From Russula earlei (taxonomy: Eukaryota > Basidiomycota > Agaricomycetes > Russulales > Russulaceae): a stretch of DNA of 64,000 nucleotides. Positions 52,300 to 63,846 of this stretch are shown one piece after another. Both the position numbers and the translations under genes were made by a program. The notes under the pieces were generated by a model. That model saw only the letters and a list, made by a program, of their open reading frames with translations. It did not search any database and was not told the DNA's origin. The stretch covers positions 62,001 through 126,000 of the forward strand of contig JAGFNK010000025.1 in assembly GCA_025769875.1 (NCBI GenBank), given 5' to 3'. Within the stretch, counting starts at the first letter, position 1, and each line of letters opens with the position of its first letter.

Positions 52300-55200
52300 C
52301 GAGCAGGCTCCTCCCTAAGGCTCCCTTTCTGCCATCCTCAGAGTTACCATTGTGGACATGTGGTCCTGTGTCTCGTCTTTTTATCTTTATATCCACCTTG
52401 ACTCAAGTGCCACTCATGAGCCTCAGCAAGATCTTTGGTGCCCCTTCCCCAGCAGAGGCTGCACTGTCTCCTGCCAAAGCTGCCTGCGTCCCGTCAGAAA
52501 GCTCGGCAGCAAACTTGCTGTATGCTACCATCTCAAAGATCTCAGGGTTGACCTCTTGCCACCCATCAATGTTACAGCTTACCCCGTCCCCCCACCACTA
52601 GTCCAACAGTCGAAGCTTCTACCACCCAGACATCACTGCTCAGTCCGGACAATGGAAAGAAGAGTTGTTGCAGCACACTGAGAGTTATGGTCAAGCCCTC
52701 ACATGCACCATCAAAGCCCGCCCTGGTCACAGCTCCACGTGTGATCCAGAGACACCATCTTGCAAAAAAGGAATCTTCACCAAACCATCAGACCGTGGGT
52801 CACATCCAGTGCTTCCTTCATCTGACGAGCAGGTTGCGCTCAGTGACAAGGTGGATCACAGGTATCTGTCGTAAGTATCGGTGGTGCGGAAGCTTCTCCC
52901 CGATCGTGCTGCCACTGCTTCTGCCTGGACAGCAGCTGACAACCATTTTTGGGCCATGTAGCTGGTCCCAAGTTGGTAAACTTTGGTCAGGCGCTCGCAA
53001 CTGCTGCCGACATCACTTCAGTCGCGACATGGGGCCACGTGCCCCCAACACCATTGGGCATAGAATGCCTGCGAGCATGAGTAAGGTGCGCAAAGTTATG
53101 CAGTGGTTGCACTTGTGCAGCAAGGGCCATGGTCTTGACGACGACAGAGAAACCTCTGTGCCGCTGGGCAGGAAGCTATCCATACACAATGCCCTTCGTT
53201 GTCAGTGCGAACAATTTCATGTGACTGACTTGAACTCTTTGGCGCTAGGATTGCGACAGATCTGAATCCACAATTCTGCCTCCAAAGAAGTCGACTACGG
53301 AGCAGCAGGAGCTGGAGATGTTGAACCACACCCAGATGACCAATCTGCTTTGACATCGACAAGTCAACTGCTACAAAGCTTGGCAAGCCATCGACATTGA
53401 AAGAGGAATTGTGCATTTTTTCTTATTGTCGACTTTCTCCCTCCCTAGCTCGCTAATGATCGGTATCTAGCATCATGTGTAAATCTCTTGAATGGTACAA
53501 GTCCTCTCCGAACAACCACCCTGTGCATTACATCATCCGCTCATCCCCACCTCCCCTCCGCTAGCATTTGTACACTTGGCTGACTTGTCCACACTTATCA
53601 GGTATGACATGCACATAATCACCTACACGTCGCTGTTCCGGATTGTCCGATGGAGGGCCGCCAGTATCAGCGGCAGCGACTTTACCTACAGCAGCGAATT
53701 GTCCTTTACCCAGAGTTCGTTGACATCACCATCATCCATCATTTCTTCCTCCCAATATCGTGTTTTCCGCGTGGACAACTCAAGTTGCCCTTCCGCCCAT
53801 TCCACCGCTTCCTGTTCTAACCAAATCAAAGTGTCATCTGTTGCATTGCAACATCCACATCCAGGAGTCCATGATACCACCCACATATGCAAGCACTGCT
53901 GTATGCCTTGACCCATCATCTTCCCATTCCCCCCCCCAGATCACTGACCATGCTCTTGTATCTATCACATCCAACAGACAGACTGCCTCACCAAATTCAT
54001 GGTCACAGAGATATGCTCCCAGCTCTTCGACTTGAAACTCACTCGGCCTTCCTCACCGCCTATTGCCTCTCCCACCTGTCTTGTACCAATGTTCTTGAAA
54101 AGTCCATGACCCTAGACCCAGACGACCCTTTCATAATTCCACCAGGTCTATCTGTGCACCCAACCATTCCACCACATTTACTCCCTGATTTTCCTGCCAA
54201 GAAGAGGCGTGCAAGGTGTCTTGCCCTGTTGCTAGACTCTGACAACCCTGACATTCGAGAATGGGCACAGGCCAAGTATCTCAAGCTTGGACGCATGGGA
54301 CATCGGCTTGTACGCAAAGGCGTATTTGAAGTCAAGGTTATGTTGGATGGCACTGACTAGAACCTTGCTGAAGACTGGAGTGCCAACAAGCGAGAGGAGG
54401 ATTTGGAGAAGCTGAGGGAGCGGCTCGAGAGGGACGCGAAGAGCACGAGGCTGAGTGTGAAATGGTATGCGCATGGGAGACGTTCGGCAAGTGGGTCATC
54501 AATGGATGTGTTGACGCCGTGTTTTGGTTTGCCACAGATGTCCTGAATGAATTGTTGAAGGAGGTCACGTGGGATGAGGGTGAGGAGTGGGTTTTTGGGA
54601 GGAAGGAGTCAAAGAACCACCACCAAAGTCAGCCAAAATCAACCCAGAATCACACGATCCTTCATCCACCCTGGCCACTTCCAAGACGCCAGAAGCCAAG
54701 CGAATCATGCTGAAGGCTGCAGCCTCATCCGCTTCTGTTGCTTCATCAAAATGCAGGGGCGCACAATGCTCAGAGCCAGTACAGAAGGCCAAACACGAGC
54801 CAGAGCCGGAGCCAGTGCCTGAGCCTGCACCTCCACCAGTCCCAGACGTTGACACCAACCAGACAAGGCAGCGGTTGACGACTCCGTTACTGATCCCCAG
54901 TAACCCCCACACGCAGCCTCATTATGAACACAGTCCGGAGAGATCGCCCTTACCTGTCCCCATGCCTCTTCCTGCTGCATTCATCAATATTCTCTGAAGA
55001 GGGTCTTCTCACCTATGCCATGAACACCATCCACCCTGATCCGCTTCCAGAGTTGTCCACCCATGTCAAATAGGTGTGACCCGACTCGCAGCTGGGTAGC
55101 AGCAATCAGACAGTCATACCACAGAACCATTCACGTTCGCCTCAGTGTTCATGCTCAAGGCATGCCATCCCGCCTTCTAGTGGTCTTGGTCAGAATTTTT

Positions 55201-56160
55201 GACTTGCATCTGCCATAGCTTCTATGCCCAGAATGCTCAAGGTTTATCACCCCGGGGCTTAACAGAGGTCTATGAAGTGATCAAACGCCTCATTGCCACA
55301 ATCGCGTCTCCCCAAATTGCAATTGATGAGTGCCACACTCCAAAGTTGTACTCGTGCTTCCTGGAAAGCTTACTGGTGAAACATAAACACAATGGCACGG
55401 CCCAGGGACGTATGCCTCAACAGGGACCACCACCGCAGCAGATGCAGACCGGTTTGAATACACCAAGGTACCAGCAACTACCACAACTACTATAGCAACA
55501 GCGACAATGACAGCAGCAGCAACCGCCCCCCCCCCCCCACCACAGAACACAACCTTGTCATCACTATTGTTAGGTCTTAGTGGCAATGCAGGCGCCCCAG
55601 ATTTGCATCAGTCTGTGCCACAGAATAGTGGAGTGATGGCTCCACCCAATTTCACAAATGCAGATTCAACAGAAGGACCAGGAAACCACATCCTGGAACA
55701 ACCACCAGATCTCATGTTTGGTGTCGCAGGCCAACCTTATGAACTGATGGACTTTATGTTTGACACAATCACCAGGCCTCGGAATGATGACTTGCTCGCA
55801 ACTATGCAAGTGATCCAGAACCTGACATGGTGGCAGAATATGACGATGCTAGGGTCAGCAGACGCTTGTCTTTATGTTGTCTCGATCAGACTTGGGTTGA
55901 CATCTAACCCTCGGAAATGGCATGAATACCTATCAGAACTTGCAACAACCTGCAGAAGGACTTTGCAGCTAAGCACACCCAGGCTCGCTACCCACCACTC
56001 ACTCTGTCACCAATGCCTCAACACTGCCTCCTTTCAAGCTCACCCCTCAATGCTATGAAACCAACACCACCACAGCTACAGCAATGCAACAACAACATCA
56101 ACAGCAAAGTGTTTGCGCGTGCTGTGCCATGCAATCCTCCCAAAGCAAAACCCCCGCTGA
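52300..56160 (+). other. Unidentified captured or decayed gene pieces in hAT
   Basis: Several protein-like stretches in shifting plus-strand frames: RMGHRLVRKGVFEVKVMLDG and KREEDLEKLRERLERDAKST near 54280-54440; VLNELLKEVTWDEGEEWVFG near 54540-54600; AKHEPEPEPVPEPAPPPVPD near 54790; ASIPRMLKVYHPGA-like and LIATIASPQIAIDECHT near 55220-55330; ELMDFMFDTITRPRNDDLLA near 55745-55800. Between them are stops and possible introns. They read like remains of one or two regulatory proteins, but I cannot name a family. Confidence 0.4.
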
Positions 56161-56177
56161 ACGCTTGCCCTTCTTAG

Positions 56178-57219
56178 CCTGGAGGTGCTTGTCATGTGTG
56201 GCACCAGAGAGCTTGGCCAGATCTTCATGGCCATGCACCAGACATCCACCAACCTCAGCTGGACGGCATCGATCCCGACCGCAATCATGATCGCGCAGCT
56301 CACGCTCAAGCACCAGCAGAACAAGAACCTCCGCCAGCGCATTTTCGTCTTCATTGGCTCCCTGCTCGAGGACACTTCGCCTGACGCCGAACGTGCCCTG
56401 GTCTGCCTCACCAAGAAGCTCAATAAGACCAACGTTGTGCTCAACATCATCGAGGAGGCTGGCGAGGGCAGCCACAGTATCCTCCGTGCCTTTGTCAAGA
56501 CCACTTCCTCTTCCAACAACTCGTAATGTCCCCCTCCTTAAATTTCTGTAGCCTGCTTACAAGTCCAGACCACTTGTGTTTTCTTGGTTGCTCGTCCTCC
56601 AGACATTACCTCGCTGTCTCACCTGGCCCACACCTCTCCTCCATCACCCTCAACTCCCCGATCCTGGCCAGCAACCGCAGCATCCCAGACAAGCTTGCCG
56701 CCATTCCTGGTGGCAAGGGCAGGCGCTGCCAGCACCAGTGGTGTGTCGCAGTTTGAGTTTGGCATCGACCCCAGCCTTGGCCCCGAGTTGGCCATGGTAC
56801 GTCTTCCATCCTCCCGACCCAACCCAACCCGACAACAAAACTCAGCATACAAACCAATAAAAAAAACCAAAAAAAAACACCAAGACAATCTCTGCAGATG
56901 TCCATGGAAGAGGAGGCGGCGCAGCAGGCAGCTGCCAATGCCCCGCCCCAACCGCCACTGGGTGCAGCTGCGCCAGCAGCGGCTGGTCCAGACAGTGTGC
57001 CAGCGCAACCTTCTCAGCCGGCGGCTGCCACCAACGAAGGTGAAGAGGCGGATCTGCAGCAGGCGCTCACGCTCTCCGAAGGTTGCGCCATTCCTGACAT
57101 CGAGATGACCGAGGAATGTGAGAGGGAAGAGGATCTGATGAAGGAAGAGATGATTGCACTGGCCATTGCGATGAGCATGCACCCCGAGGTGGAATCAGAC
57201 GTGCAGGGCATGTGGAAGG
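56178..57219 (+). pseudogene. Captured Rpn10 (26S proteasome ubiquitin receptor) fragment
   Basis: Begins at a splice acceptor (TTCTTAG, 56177) inside the vWA domain: ELGQIFMAMHQTS, IPTAIMIAQLTLKHQQNKNL, RQRIFVFIGSLLED. Introns at 56523-56602 and 56797-56897 are retained. Exon 2 gives HYLAVSPGPHL and, after a one-base loss, FEFGIDPSLGPELAM. Exon 3 contains the ubiquitin-interacting motifs (DLQQALTLSEG; EEMIALAIAMSM). The N-terminal half of the vWA domain is missing and the frame is broken. In the intact protein this part binds polyubiquitin for the proteasome; here it is a non-functional piece, copied as genomic DNA because introns are present. Confidence 0.85.
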
Positions 57220-57239
57220 TCAGTTGGACGATTGTGCAC

Positions 57240-58155
57240 CACCTCACAAGCCATGCGCTCATCGGGCATCCAGGTCTTGACCGACAACATAAACTTGATG
57301 GTCATGAATTTGACAAACCAAGTGCGCTCGATCACCAAGGTAACGGAGGCTGTAGCGAGCGGAGACTTGACAAAGAAGGTCGCAGTTGACGTCTGTGGTG
57401 AAATGCTTGACCTCAAGGAAACCATAAACGGGATGACGGAGAGCTTGAGTGTCTTTGCTGATGAGGTGAGTCGAGTTGTACACAAGGTCGGAACAGAGGG
57501 TCGTCTGGGTGGCCAGGCAAACGTGACAAACGTCGGTGGATTGTGTATGGTTTGTCCGTATCACATCAAAGAACTTCCTGGGACTGACGTCACGGCTTTA
57601 TCTGACTGCAGGACCTGACAGACTGAGTGAACGTGATGGCAGCTAACATGAGTTGGACACAGGCAATTCTTTCCTTATCAGCCTGTTTTTCTGATGGATG
57701 AGTGCAGTTGACTCTACAAGTCTGAACCATTACTGTAGCTACGGTGAGTTGAGGTTCATACATGGTTTGAATATGACGATGCTCTCTCAGACTGCCATCA
57801 CTTGAGATCTGACCCAAAAAGTGACTGGCATATCTGTTTCTGGAGAAATCTTTCACCTGGTGAACACAATCAATGACATGATTGACCAGTTGGAATTCTT
57901 CGCCTTGGAGGTTAAAAAGGTTGCGCAAGCATCTGCCTTTGAGAGTGTGATGAGGTAGGACTCCGCCGACCTCATGGCTGTGATGTTGGTATGGAAGGCA
58001 AATTGGGCGTGCAAGCTGAAGTCGGCAATGTTCAGAATCTGGCAAGAAATCATGTAGGTCATTCCCTCGCCTCGTGTTCAGTCATTTGACGTCACCCTTT
58101 CTCTCCAAGGGAATGTCAATCAACAAGATGGCCGGCAATTTGATCACCCGAGTGC
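57240..58155 (+). pseudogene. Captured group III histidine kinase HAMP repeats
   Basis: Fragments of the tandem HAMP domains of a Nik1/Os-1-type osmosensing hybrid histidine kinase: LTDNINLMVMNLTNQVRSIT, KVTEAVASGDLTKKVAVDV, GEMLDLKETINGMTESLSVF, VGTEGRLGGQANVTNVGG; then, after an intron, DLTD-stop-VNVMAANMS, VSGEIFHLVNTINDMIDQLE and NKMAGNLITRVR near 58125-58155. Introns at about 57546-57612 and 58055-58110 are retained. Several stops and deletions. Kinase and receiver domains are absent. Adjacent to Rpn10 and DUF155 only because of capture. Confidence 0.85.
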
Positions 58156-58159
58156 GTGA

Positions 58160-59041
58160 GTCGTCAACTCCACCGCCACCCACTCCACCGCCACAGGGCC
58201 CGTTATCCTTCAAGCCCAAGGTCCACACCTTGCTGCACCGCACCACGTTCGACTCGCTCTCAATCCGCGTCAACCCCAAACTGACACAGAATGAGATACA
58301 GCCCATCTCGATGCTCGCGACTGCTGAGCGCTACCTCTTGATGTGTTTGTGCACGCGGCTGCCGTCAATCGCGCACCCGCTGCACAATGCTGGCTCTGGC
58401 ACTGGCAAGGGGCAGTGCGAGGGTGAGGTCTTCGTCTTCAACAATGGCAGCTTCGTGTGTTGCGGCCTCTCGCAGGAGGATGCGATGCAGTTCAGGAGGG
58501 ATGTGTTGTTGCCCACAAAGGCTGAAGTTGGTTCCTTCGCTGAACCAGAGGCGGAGGAGCTGGAATTCGCCACGGATTCATCACAGTGCGTAATTCGTGG
58601 GGCCTAATAAAACTCTCAACATGCTTGTTCAATCTTTTTTTCCTTGTTCCAATGCAGGAAGATGCAACTGCAGGGAGACCTGATCATCCTCAGGGATGGT
58701 CCACAACCTCCCCACCCGGAAAACCTTCTCGATTCGTGCTGCCGTCTGTGTCTCCCCAAGGGACAGTCCTGGCGCACTATGCATTCTCCCAAGCCCTGTC
58801 ACGCTCAACCACTCTCTCTGCGCTCCAGGCTTCGCTCGAGGACTACCTCTCCTCTATGTCCTCACTCCCGCTGGCTCTAGAGAAGACAGGAAACCCAGGC
58901 ATGAGCCAACGCGCTCTCATCAAGAAGCTGGGTGAGCTGCTGCGCTTCCACCTCCAGTCATCAGGACATGACCAGGAACTCATGAGGGGATTTGTCACTG
59001 CGTTACAGCTCTCCGATCGACCTGTAGTTGTCGGCGATTGA
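58160..59041 (+). pseudogene. Captured DUF155 / RMND1-like fragment
   Basis: RMND1/Sif2-type proteins (DUF155) are mitochondrial or membrane proteins needed for organelle translation or meiosis. Seen here: LSIRVNPKLTQNEIQPISML, ATAERYLLMCLCTRLP, GEVFVFNNGSFVCCGLSQED, EAEELEFATDSS, then an intron at 58591-58660 and MQLQGDLIILRDG, YAFSQALSRSTTLSALQASL, EDYLSSMSSLPLALEKTG, LIKKLGELLRF. A frameshift lies between about 58690 and 58770. The N-terminus is replaced by the upstream HAMP piece, in frame, and the C-terminal end is lost. A fragment, not a working gene. Confidence 0.85.
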
Positions 59042-59494
59042 GGATGCCCACATCTAACACTCGCATGCAACCAACATCAATTGTTACAATGTATCAATAT
59101 ATCTACTTATCTGAATTCCAGTATTGTGCTTGCTGCTTCAGTACACTTGGCAGGATGTAGATGAAAATTTGAAATAAGACAGAATAATTTTGAGGGGCCG
59201 GTGTATGGTGGTTCAGAGTTTGAGACGAGACTTCAAAACTCACTCAACAACTGGACCAAAAGTAGAAATGGCCCAAATGGGACAGCTTGAATCGGCTCAG
59301 CCAATGAGAGGCATCGAGAGCGTTCTCAAAATGGAAAGTAGATCCAAAAGTAGAAATGGCCCAAATGGGACGGCTTGAATCAGCTCAAGCTGCAAGCTGT
59401 GGCTTGGCTCAGTCCAGCTCACCCAATCTGGCCAAGCCATTGCTGAGCCGAACCAAGCCGAGCCGAGCCAAGCCGTGACAGCACTACCATGTGG

Positions 59495-59686
59495 CTGCCA
59501 CATGATGATTACCCAATTAGGAAATGGGTGTCTAGTCATGTCAAAGTGCCTGTGTAACAGTGATGTCTTGTACCCAAGAAAGAGTAGCCCATAAAATAGA
59601 AGTGGATTGGCGATGCAAAGTGAGAGAGGTCTCTCTTGAGTGAAATAGGACAATACATGGCCAGGGCTTGGCCTTGGTTCATAACA
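59495..59686 (-). mobile_element. LTR B of second copy, outer part
   Basis: Continues LTR B after the hAT (CTGCCACATGATGATTACCC to TTCATAACA at 59686). Confidence 0.85.
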
Positions 59687-60059
59687 GAGAGGGGGATATC
59701 CTGGTACTGGATATGCTGCAGGATATTGCACAGGATGAGGGTAATATTGAATAGAATAGTGGATTGTCAGCTGATGCACAGTTTGACAACTGGGACTCAG
59801 AGCTGGATCTATGGGATGGTCCAAGTCCAACATGATCCTATGAGTAGAAATGTACACATTGATATACCAGTATGTGTAGTACACATCAAGGTCACATGAC
59901 CAGTTACCCACACCCACCCAGACAAATGTCACCAGACATTCTATCTCAAACAGCTTCATCTATTTTTTGCACTCCAATTCAACCTCCCTTGGATTCTTCT
60001 GTCCAAGATAGAACATCTGGAATTGAGACTACCATGGCTGCACACTCAAGCAACTCATG
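59687..60059. other. Short stretch, no gene
   Basis: Nothing recognised. Confidence 0.35.
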
Positions 60060-60247
60060 AGTGGCAACAAGAGTGTTTGAGTGTTCCAAAAATGGAAAGT
60101 AGATCCAAAAGTAGACATGGCCCAAATGGGGCAGCTCGAATCAGCTCAAGCCGCAAGCCAGGCTTGGCTCGGTCTCGGTCAGGCTCACCCAATCTGGCCA
60201 AGCCATTGCTGAGCCGAACCGAGCCGAGCCGAGCCGTGACAGCACTA
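60060..60247. repeat. Second right end of the hAT family
   Basis: About 190 bases closely matching 59290-59486, ending GTGACAGCACTA at 60247. No matching left end or 8-bp duplication was found in the window, so this is an orphan end or part of a deleted element. Confidence 0.75.
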
Positions 60248-60401
60248 CGCCAACGGCCTTTGATTTGATGAAACCACATATATGCGTGGACCCGGCCAGT
60301 TCCGTCTCGACTGCGTCTCAACACTATGATATGCTCTCATATCTTCCTCCCTGATCCTGGTCACTTTTACTGATGGCAAGCCATGAGTGGGACCCGCAAA
60401 G

Positions 60402-60415
60402 GTGTATATATAATG
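60402..60415 (+). promoter_or_regulatory. TATA box of small secreted-protein gene
   Basis: GTATATATAATG, about 160 bases before the ATG, a plausible distance with the 5' leader in between. Confidence 0.55.
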
Positions 60416-60567
60416 CCAACACCTGCAGTTCCAATTCTCTCCACCTGTGTTTCCATTTCCTATTTCTTGTTGGTGCTGGTAACCAACAACTTATATCTAC
60501 CCTTCCGTTCTGTTCCACAAAATCGACAACTTTCATATCTAAATCTCCGATCTCAATCATAACGAAG

Positions 60568-61022
60568 ATGCGAACTTCCTCTGTCTTTACCATTATCTGC
60601 CTCGCCGTGGGCATCATTCCGTCGTTCGCGCTGCCTTTGGATACCACCACTACGTAAGCCCATCATTCTTTTGCATCCTTGAATTTGACTTGGCTCGCCA
60701 AATTGATTATGTCCCCAGGGCTGGGAATCATGGTGTGCCGCCGTCGCAGGGACTGAAGAGGGCCCGTCCGGATCATGAGGAAGGACACAGCAGACTGCCC
60801 AAAAGAGTCAGAGTCAGACTCGAGGGGGGGGCTGGGCCAGATTCGGAGGGCCAGGGCCAGACGCTAACCATGGAGATGCCAGAGTCGACGGGTTCGAAGA
60901 GGATCCGTCCGGATGAGGAAGAACCCAGCAAACCAGACAAAAGATTTAGGGTAGTGATTGGGGGTGGACATTACGCCAAGAGTTCCAAAGAGTATCCTGG
61001 TTGGACCCCACGTTATGACTGA
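60568..61022 (+). CDS. Small secreted protein with repeated Lys-Arg motifs
   Basis: Two exons, 60568-60653 and 60719-61022, GT-AG intron in phase 2, giving 129 residues. N-terminal signal peptide (MRTSSVFTIICLAVGII, then PSFALP). The mature part has two related blocks: LKRARPDHEEGHSRLPKRVR and SKRIRPDEEEPSKPDKRFR, each followed by a short Gly-rich stretch. KR pairs are Kex2-type cleavage sites, so the protein could be processed into peptides, as in known repeat-containing fungal precursors. A secreted effector is equally possible. No family recognised. The frame is clean, a TATA box lies upstream, and the gene lies just right of hAT debris. Confidence 0.7.
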
Positions 61023-61214
61023 TGCTGAGCTGCCTCTTTGGACGAGATATATTGGTGGATTTTAACCGCCCTACCTCTTCAACACCATGACACCAAAGGT
61101 CAAAAACCGGCCCAATGTAATAGATAAGATAAACAATGGCTTATACAACTACATGTACATCCATCTGATGTAAGTGAACTGTTTTGACCCAAGAGCAATG
61201 TTACTCTCCTTGAC
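61023..61214. other. Downstream spacer
   Basis: Nothing recognised. Confidence 0.35.
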
Positions 61215-61970
61215 ATGTGCGACGCGGCACCCCATCGTGGCCTCTTCCCTTCAGCACCATCTGGGTCAGTGCAACTGTCCGCCATATCGCCAGCATCACC
61301 AACCACCACTGTCACCTCAGCTTCCCCTGCCTCAGCCGTCTTAGCACCACCTGCTACGCCAGCTCTCATCTCAGTCACTTCCGTTGCCACCTCGGCTCTT
61401 TCCATCACCGGCACCAGCAACAACAACAGCAACAGCACCATCACCAGCAACAACAACAGCAACAGCACCATCACCAGCAACAGTGCCAGCACTGTCGTCT
61501 GTGCTGCCACAAACACCAACACCAGCCCTGCGGCCCCTGCGGCCCCAGTCTTGGCACCAGCTGTGCCAATGGCCGTCAGTTCAGCAGCACCAGCCCTCAC
61601 CTCCGTCGTAGCCTCATCGTCCCCACCTCCGCCCCATCCGCCGTATGGCTGGCATCTCCAGCTGCCACAGCCACCACCTCAGCTCAAGCCATCTTGGCTT
61701 CACCGCCGTCCACCGCCTCAGCCCTCCCCTCCGCCACCACTGTCTCAGCACCCTCTGCACCTCCCAGCCTCATATCCCCTTCACTTATGTTGCCAACCCT
61801 TGCCCTGCCACCTGCTGTTTATTATTGCTGCCTACGCCTTCGTCTTCAAACCCATGCTCATCGATCATGCCTGCTCCACAACATTCCAATCCTCTGTCAC
61901 TGCCTCCACCTTCCGACTCCGCTGTACTTTTGTTTTCCCCACCCACCGCCATGCCGCCTCGCCTAGCTGA
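61215..61970 (+). other. Ser/Thr/Pro/Ala-rich open frames, low complexity
   Basis: Two long overlapping open frames (about 250 codons each) caused by composition. A 30-base unit CAGCAACAACAACAGCAACA with CCATCAC is repeated two to three times at 61408-61495 and would encode SNNNSNSTIT. The composition resembles 35109-35674. Whether it is coding, or the 5' part of the following gene, is unclear. Confidence 0.4.
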
Positions 61971-62284
61971 AGAAGTTCATGCAGAACTTACAGACGAACG
62001 CCACAATGTACCGGAAACCGAAAACGCCGCCCCCTCAGAGAAACAAGCACAGTTGCCACCACCAGGAGTTCGCCAGCATGCCAGGTCGCACCACCATCTC
62101 AGGAGACACGCTGCACACTGCCTTCCCTCTTGCCTCCCCACCCACTCACGCACCATCATCCATGTGTGCCACCACCACCTCAGTCGGAGACGGCCACAAT
62201 GCCGCCGCCAAGACACGACAGCAAGAGCAACGTGCAACTCACCAGAGATATGGTTACCGGTGCTTATCGAAGTTTCTCCACCAC

Positions 62285-63760
62285 CCCATCCGCCACCTCC
62301 TCCTCCGGGGAGCTTTTTCGACAATGTGACGGATTGGGCTGCCAAGAATCCAGGGAAAGCATTTAGCTTAGGAGTCAGTGTGGTGGGTTTAGGACTGCTA
62401 GTCGGGTACAATGCCTACTGGGTCAGGACGCAGTCTAGGTTGCATAAATGGTATCACACGGCAGCCGAACGCAGGCAGGTCATTGGTACGTCTTATTGGC
62501 CTATACCTTTAGGAGATTCCTGTTGCACTCCCCCTCATCCTTGCTCTTGAGAAGAAAGGATAATTGTTGCCAGTGTCACCACACCTGATGCAGTGGATGA
62601 ACTCAAACGTTTGGGTAAGGGTTTTGTCAGAGTGCTCGTCCTTGATCCATTTGAGGTGCGCCAAATAGTCACCGTGGAGGCCCACACTTGTCTCACAAAC
62701 GCGATAGCCCACCGCGATCCCGATCTTCCTTCGCTCCCTGGCCTCCACTCTATCTCACAGATACCCAATTCACATCCACGGTGATCCACATGCCTCCGCC
62801 GCGACGCATCCCTTTGTCCACTCCGTTGTCTCCTTTCTCAGTCTCTCCCAATTCTCCACCCTCGCCCCACTGGAACACGTCCAGTTCCTGGGCGAATATC
62901 TCAACGCCACGCACATCACCCCTATCCAGATCATCCAGGCTCTCCTGCCGCTCATGCGCAATGCCCCGTCACGCTCGCGCGACGCCATCGAAAACGGCAA
63001 GGGCAAGAAGAGCATCGTCGCATGCGTTCCGGCGCTCGACGCGTGCGTCGGGCTGCCTTTCTTGGGACCGAGCTCGATGAGCGCAGCCGCGACTCTTCAT
63101 GTAGTTGACGTCCTTCGCCGTGAAGTGCGCGTCGCTGCCTCGACGGGCGGTGCTGAAGGGATGAACGACGTCGAGGTTGTCAGCCTTGAAGTGGGCCAAC
63201 TCGATATTCCGCCGTTTGCCGGTAAACTCCTGCTGGATTACGATTCCAAGGAGTACACATCATGGACTCCATCCGAGAAGCTGGCTTACGGTCCCGCATG
63301 GGAACTTACACTGGAGGGACGAGGTCGCAAGTTCCAGAGGAAGGCCAAGAAGGTGGAACTCTTCGTCAATGATCTCGTCCAGATTGTCGGCCATGGCCGT
63401 GTGTGTTCCGTGTCAATCTGCGGCCTACAGACGCATATCTGGTCGGCTTTTGACTGGCTATATGGTGGGCGCGATGCCGTTGGATCTGGAGGTAAATTTC
63501 CTCGCACTTGATACCGCGCGAATGTACCTTACTGATAATTGTGGTGCCTTTTGTAGCCATGATAGACTTGCCGCTATCCACATCCTCCATCTCTATCGAT
63601 GCATCACCGCCTCCCTTCGAGCACGCCGACACAACTGCACCCACAACGACAACCTCAACAACGGCAACTTCAGCAGCAGCAGAGTCGGGCCTCACTACAA
63701 CACGCGATGACCGGGCCACACACACATTCATGTGCGCCTCATGCCTCACCTTGTTGACAC
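62285..63760 (+). pseudogene. DUF1776 family protein, damaged
   Basis: DUF1776 proteins are fungal membrane-anchored relatives of short-chain dehydrogenases; function unknown. Seen: Pro-rich linker, FFDNVTDWAAKNPGKAFSLG, membrane span VSVVGLGLLVGYNAYWV; then PVALPLILALEKKG, IIVASVTTPDAVDELKRLG, VLVLDPFE, an intron at 62656-62707, IPIFLRSLASTLSHRYPIHI, HSVVSFLSL, THITPIQIIQALLPLM, KKSIVACVPALDACVGLPF, SMSAAATLHVVDVLRREVR and WTPSEKLAYGP. Between 62512 and 62565 one base is gained and one lost, with TGA between, and the intron before it is only 27 bases, too short. The usual N-terminus is absent. Most of the core is well preserved, so damage is recent or due to assembly. C-terminal exons after about 63500 are uncertain. 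Confidence 0.75.
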
Positions 63761-63846
63761 TCATATTGTCCACGCCTCCCTTGCTGCGACTTGTTGCAGA
63801 GTGCGACGATGTCAGCCGCATTCACCACTACTTCCTGCATGATTGA

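Larger units (their letters stand above)
52088..59486. mobile_element. hAT-type element carrying host gene fragments
   Basis: 7399 bases with terminal inverted repeats: left TAGTGCTGTCGCCGGCTTGG, right reverse complement TAGTGCTGTCACGGCTTGG. TAGTG fits the hAT end rule (YARNG). A perfect 8-bp duplication CCATGTGG (52080-52087, 59487-59494) interrupts LTR B. Subterminal GCTCGAAAC and GAGCC motifs are repeated near both ends. No transposase is recognised. The interior holds intron-containing fragments of Rpn10, a group III histidine kinase, DUF155/RMND1 and at least one further unrecognised gene, all in plus orientation. This is the layout of a Pack-type non-autonomous element. Confidence 0.85.

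Noticed and set aside
55507..56058. A 183-codon ATG-started ORF inside the hAT as a working gene
   Set aside because: It begins in a poly-Pro/CAG tract, sits among broken gene pieces and ends without a recognisable domain; listed only as part of the captured region.
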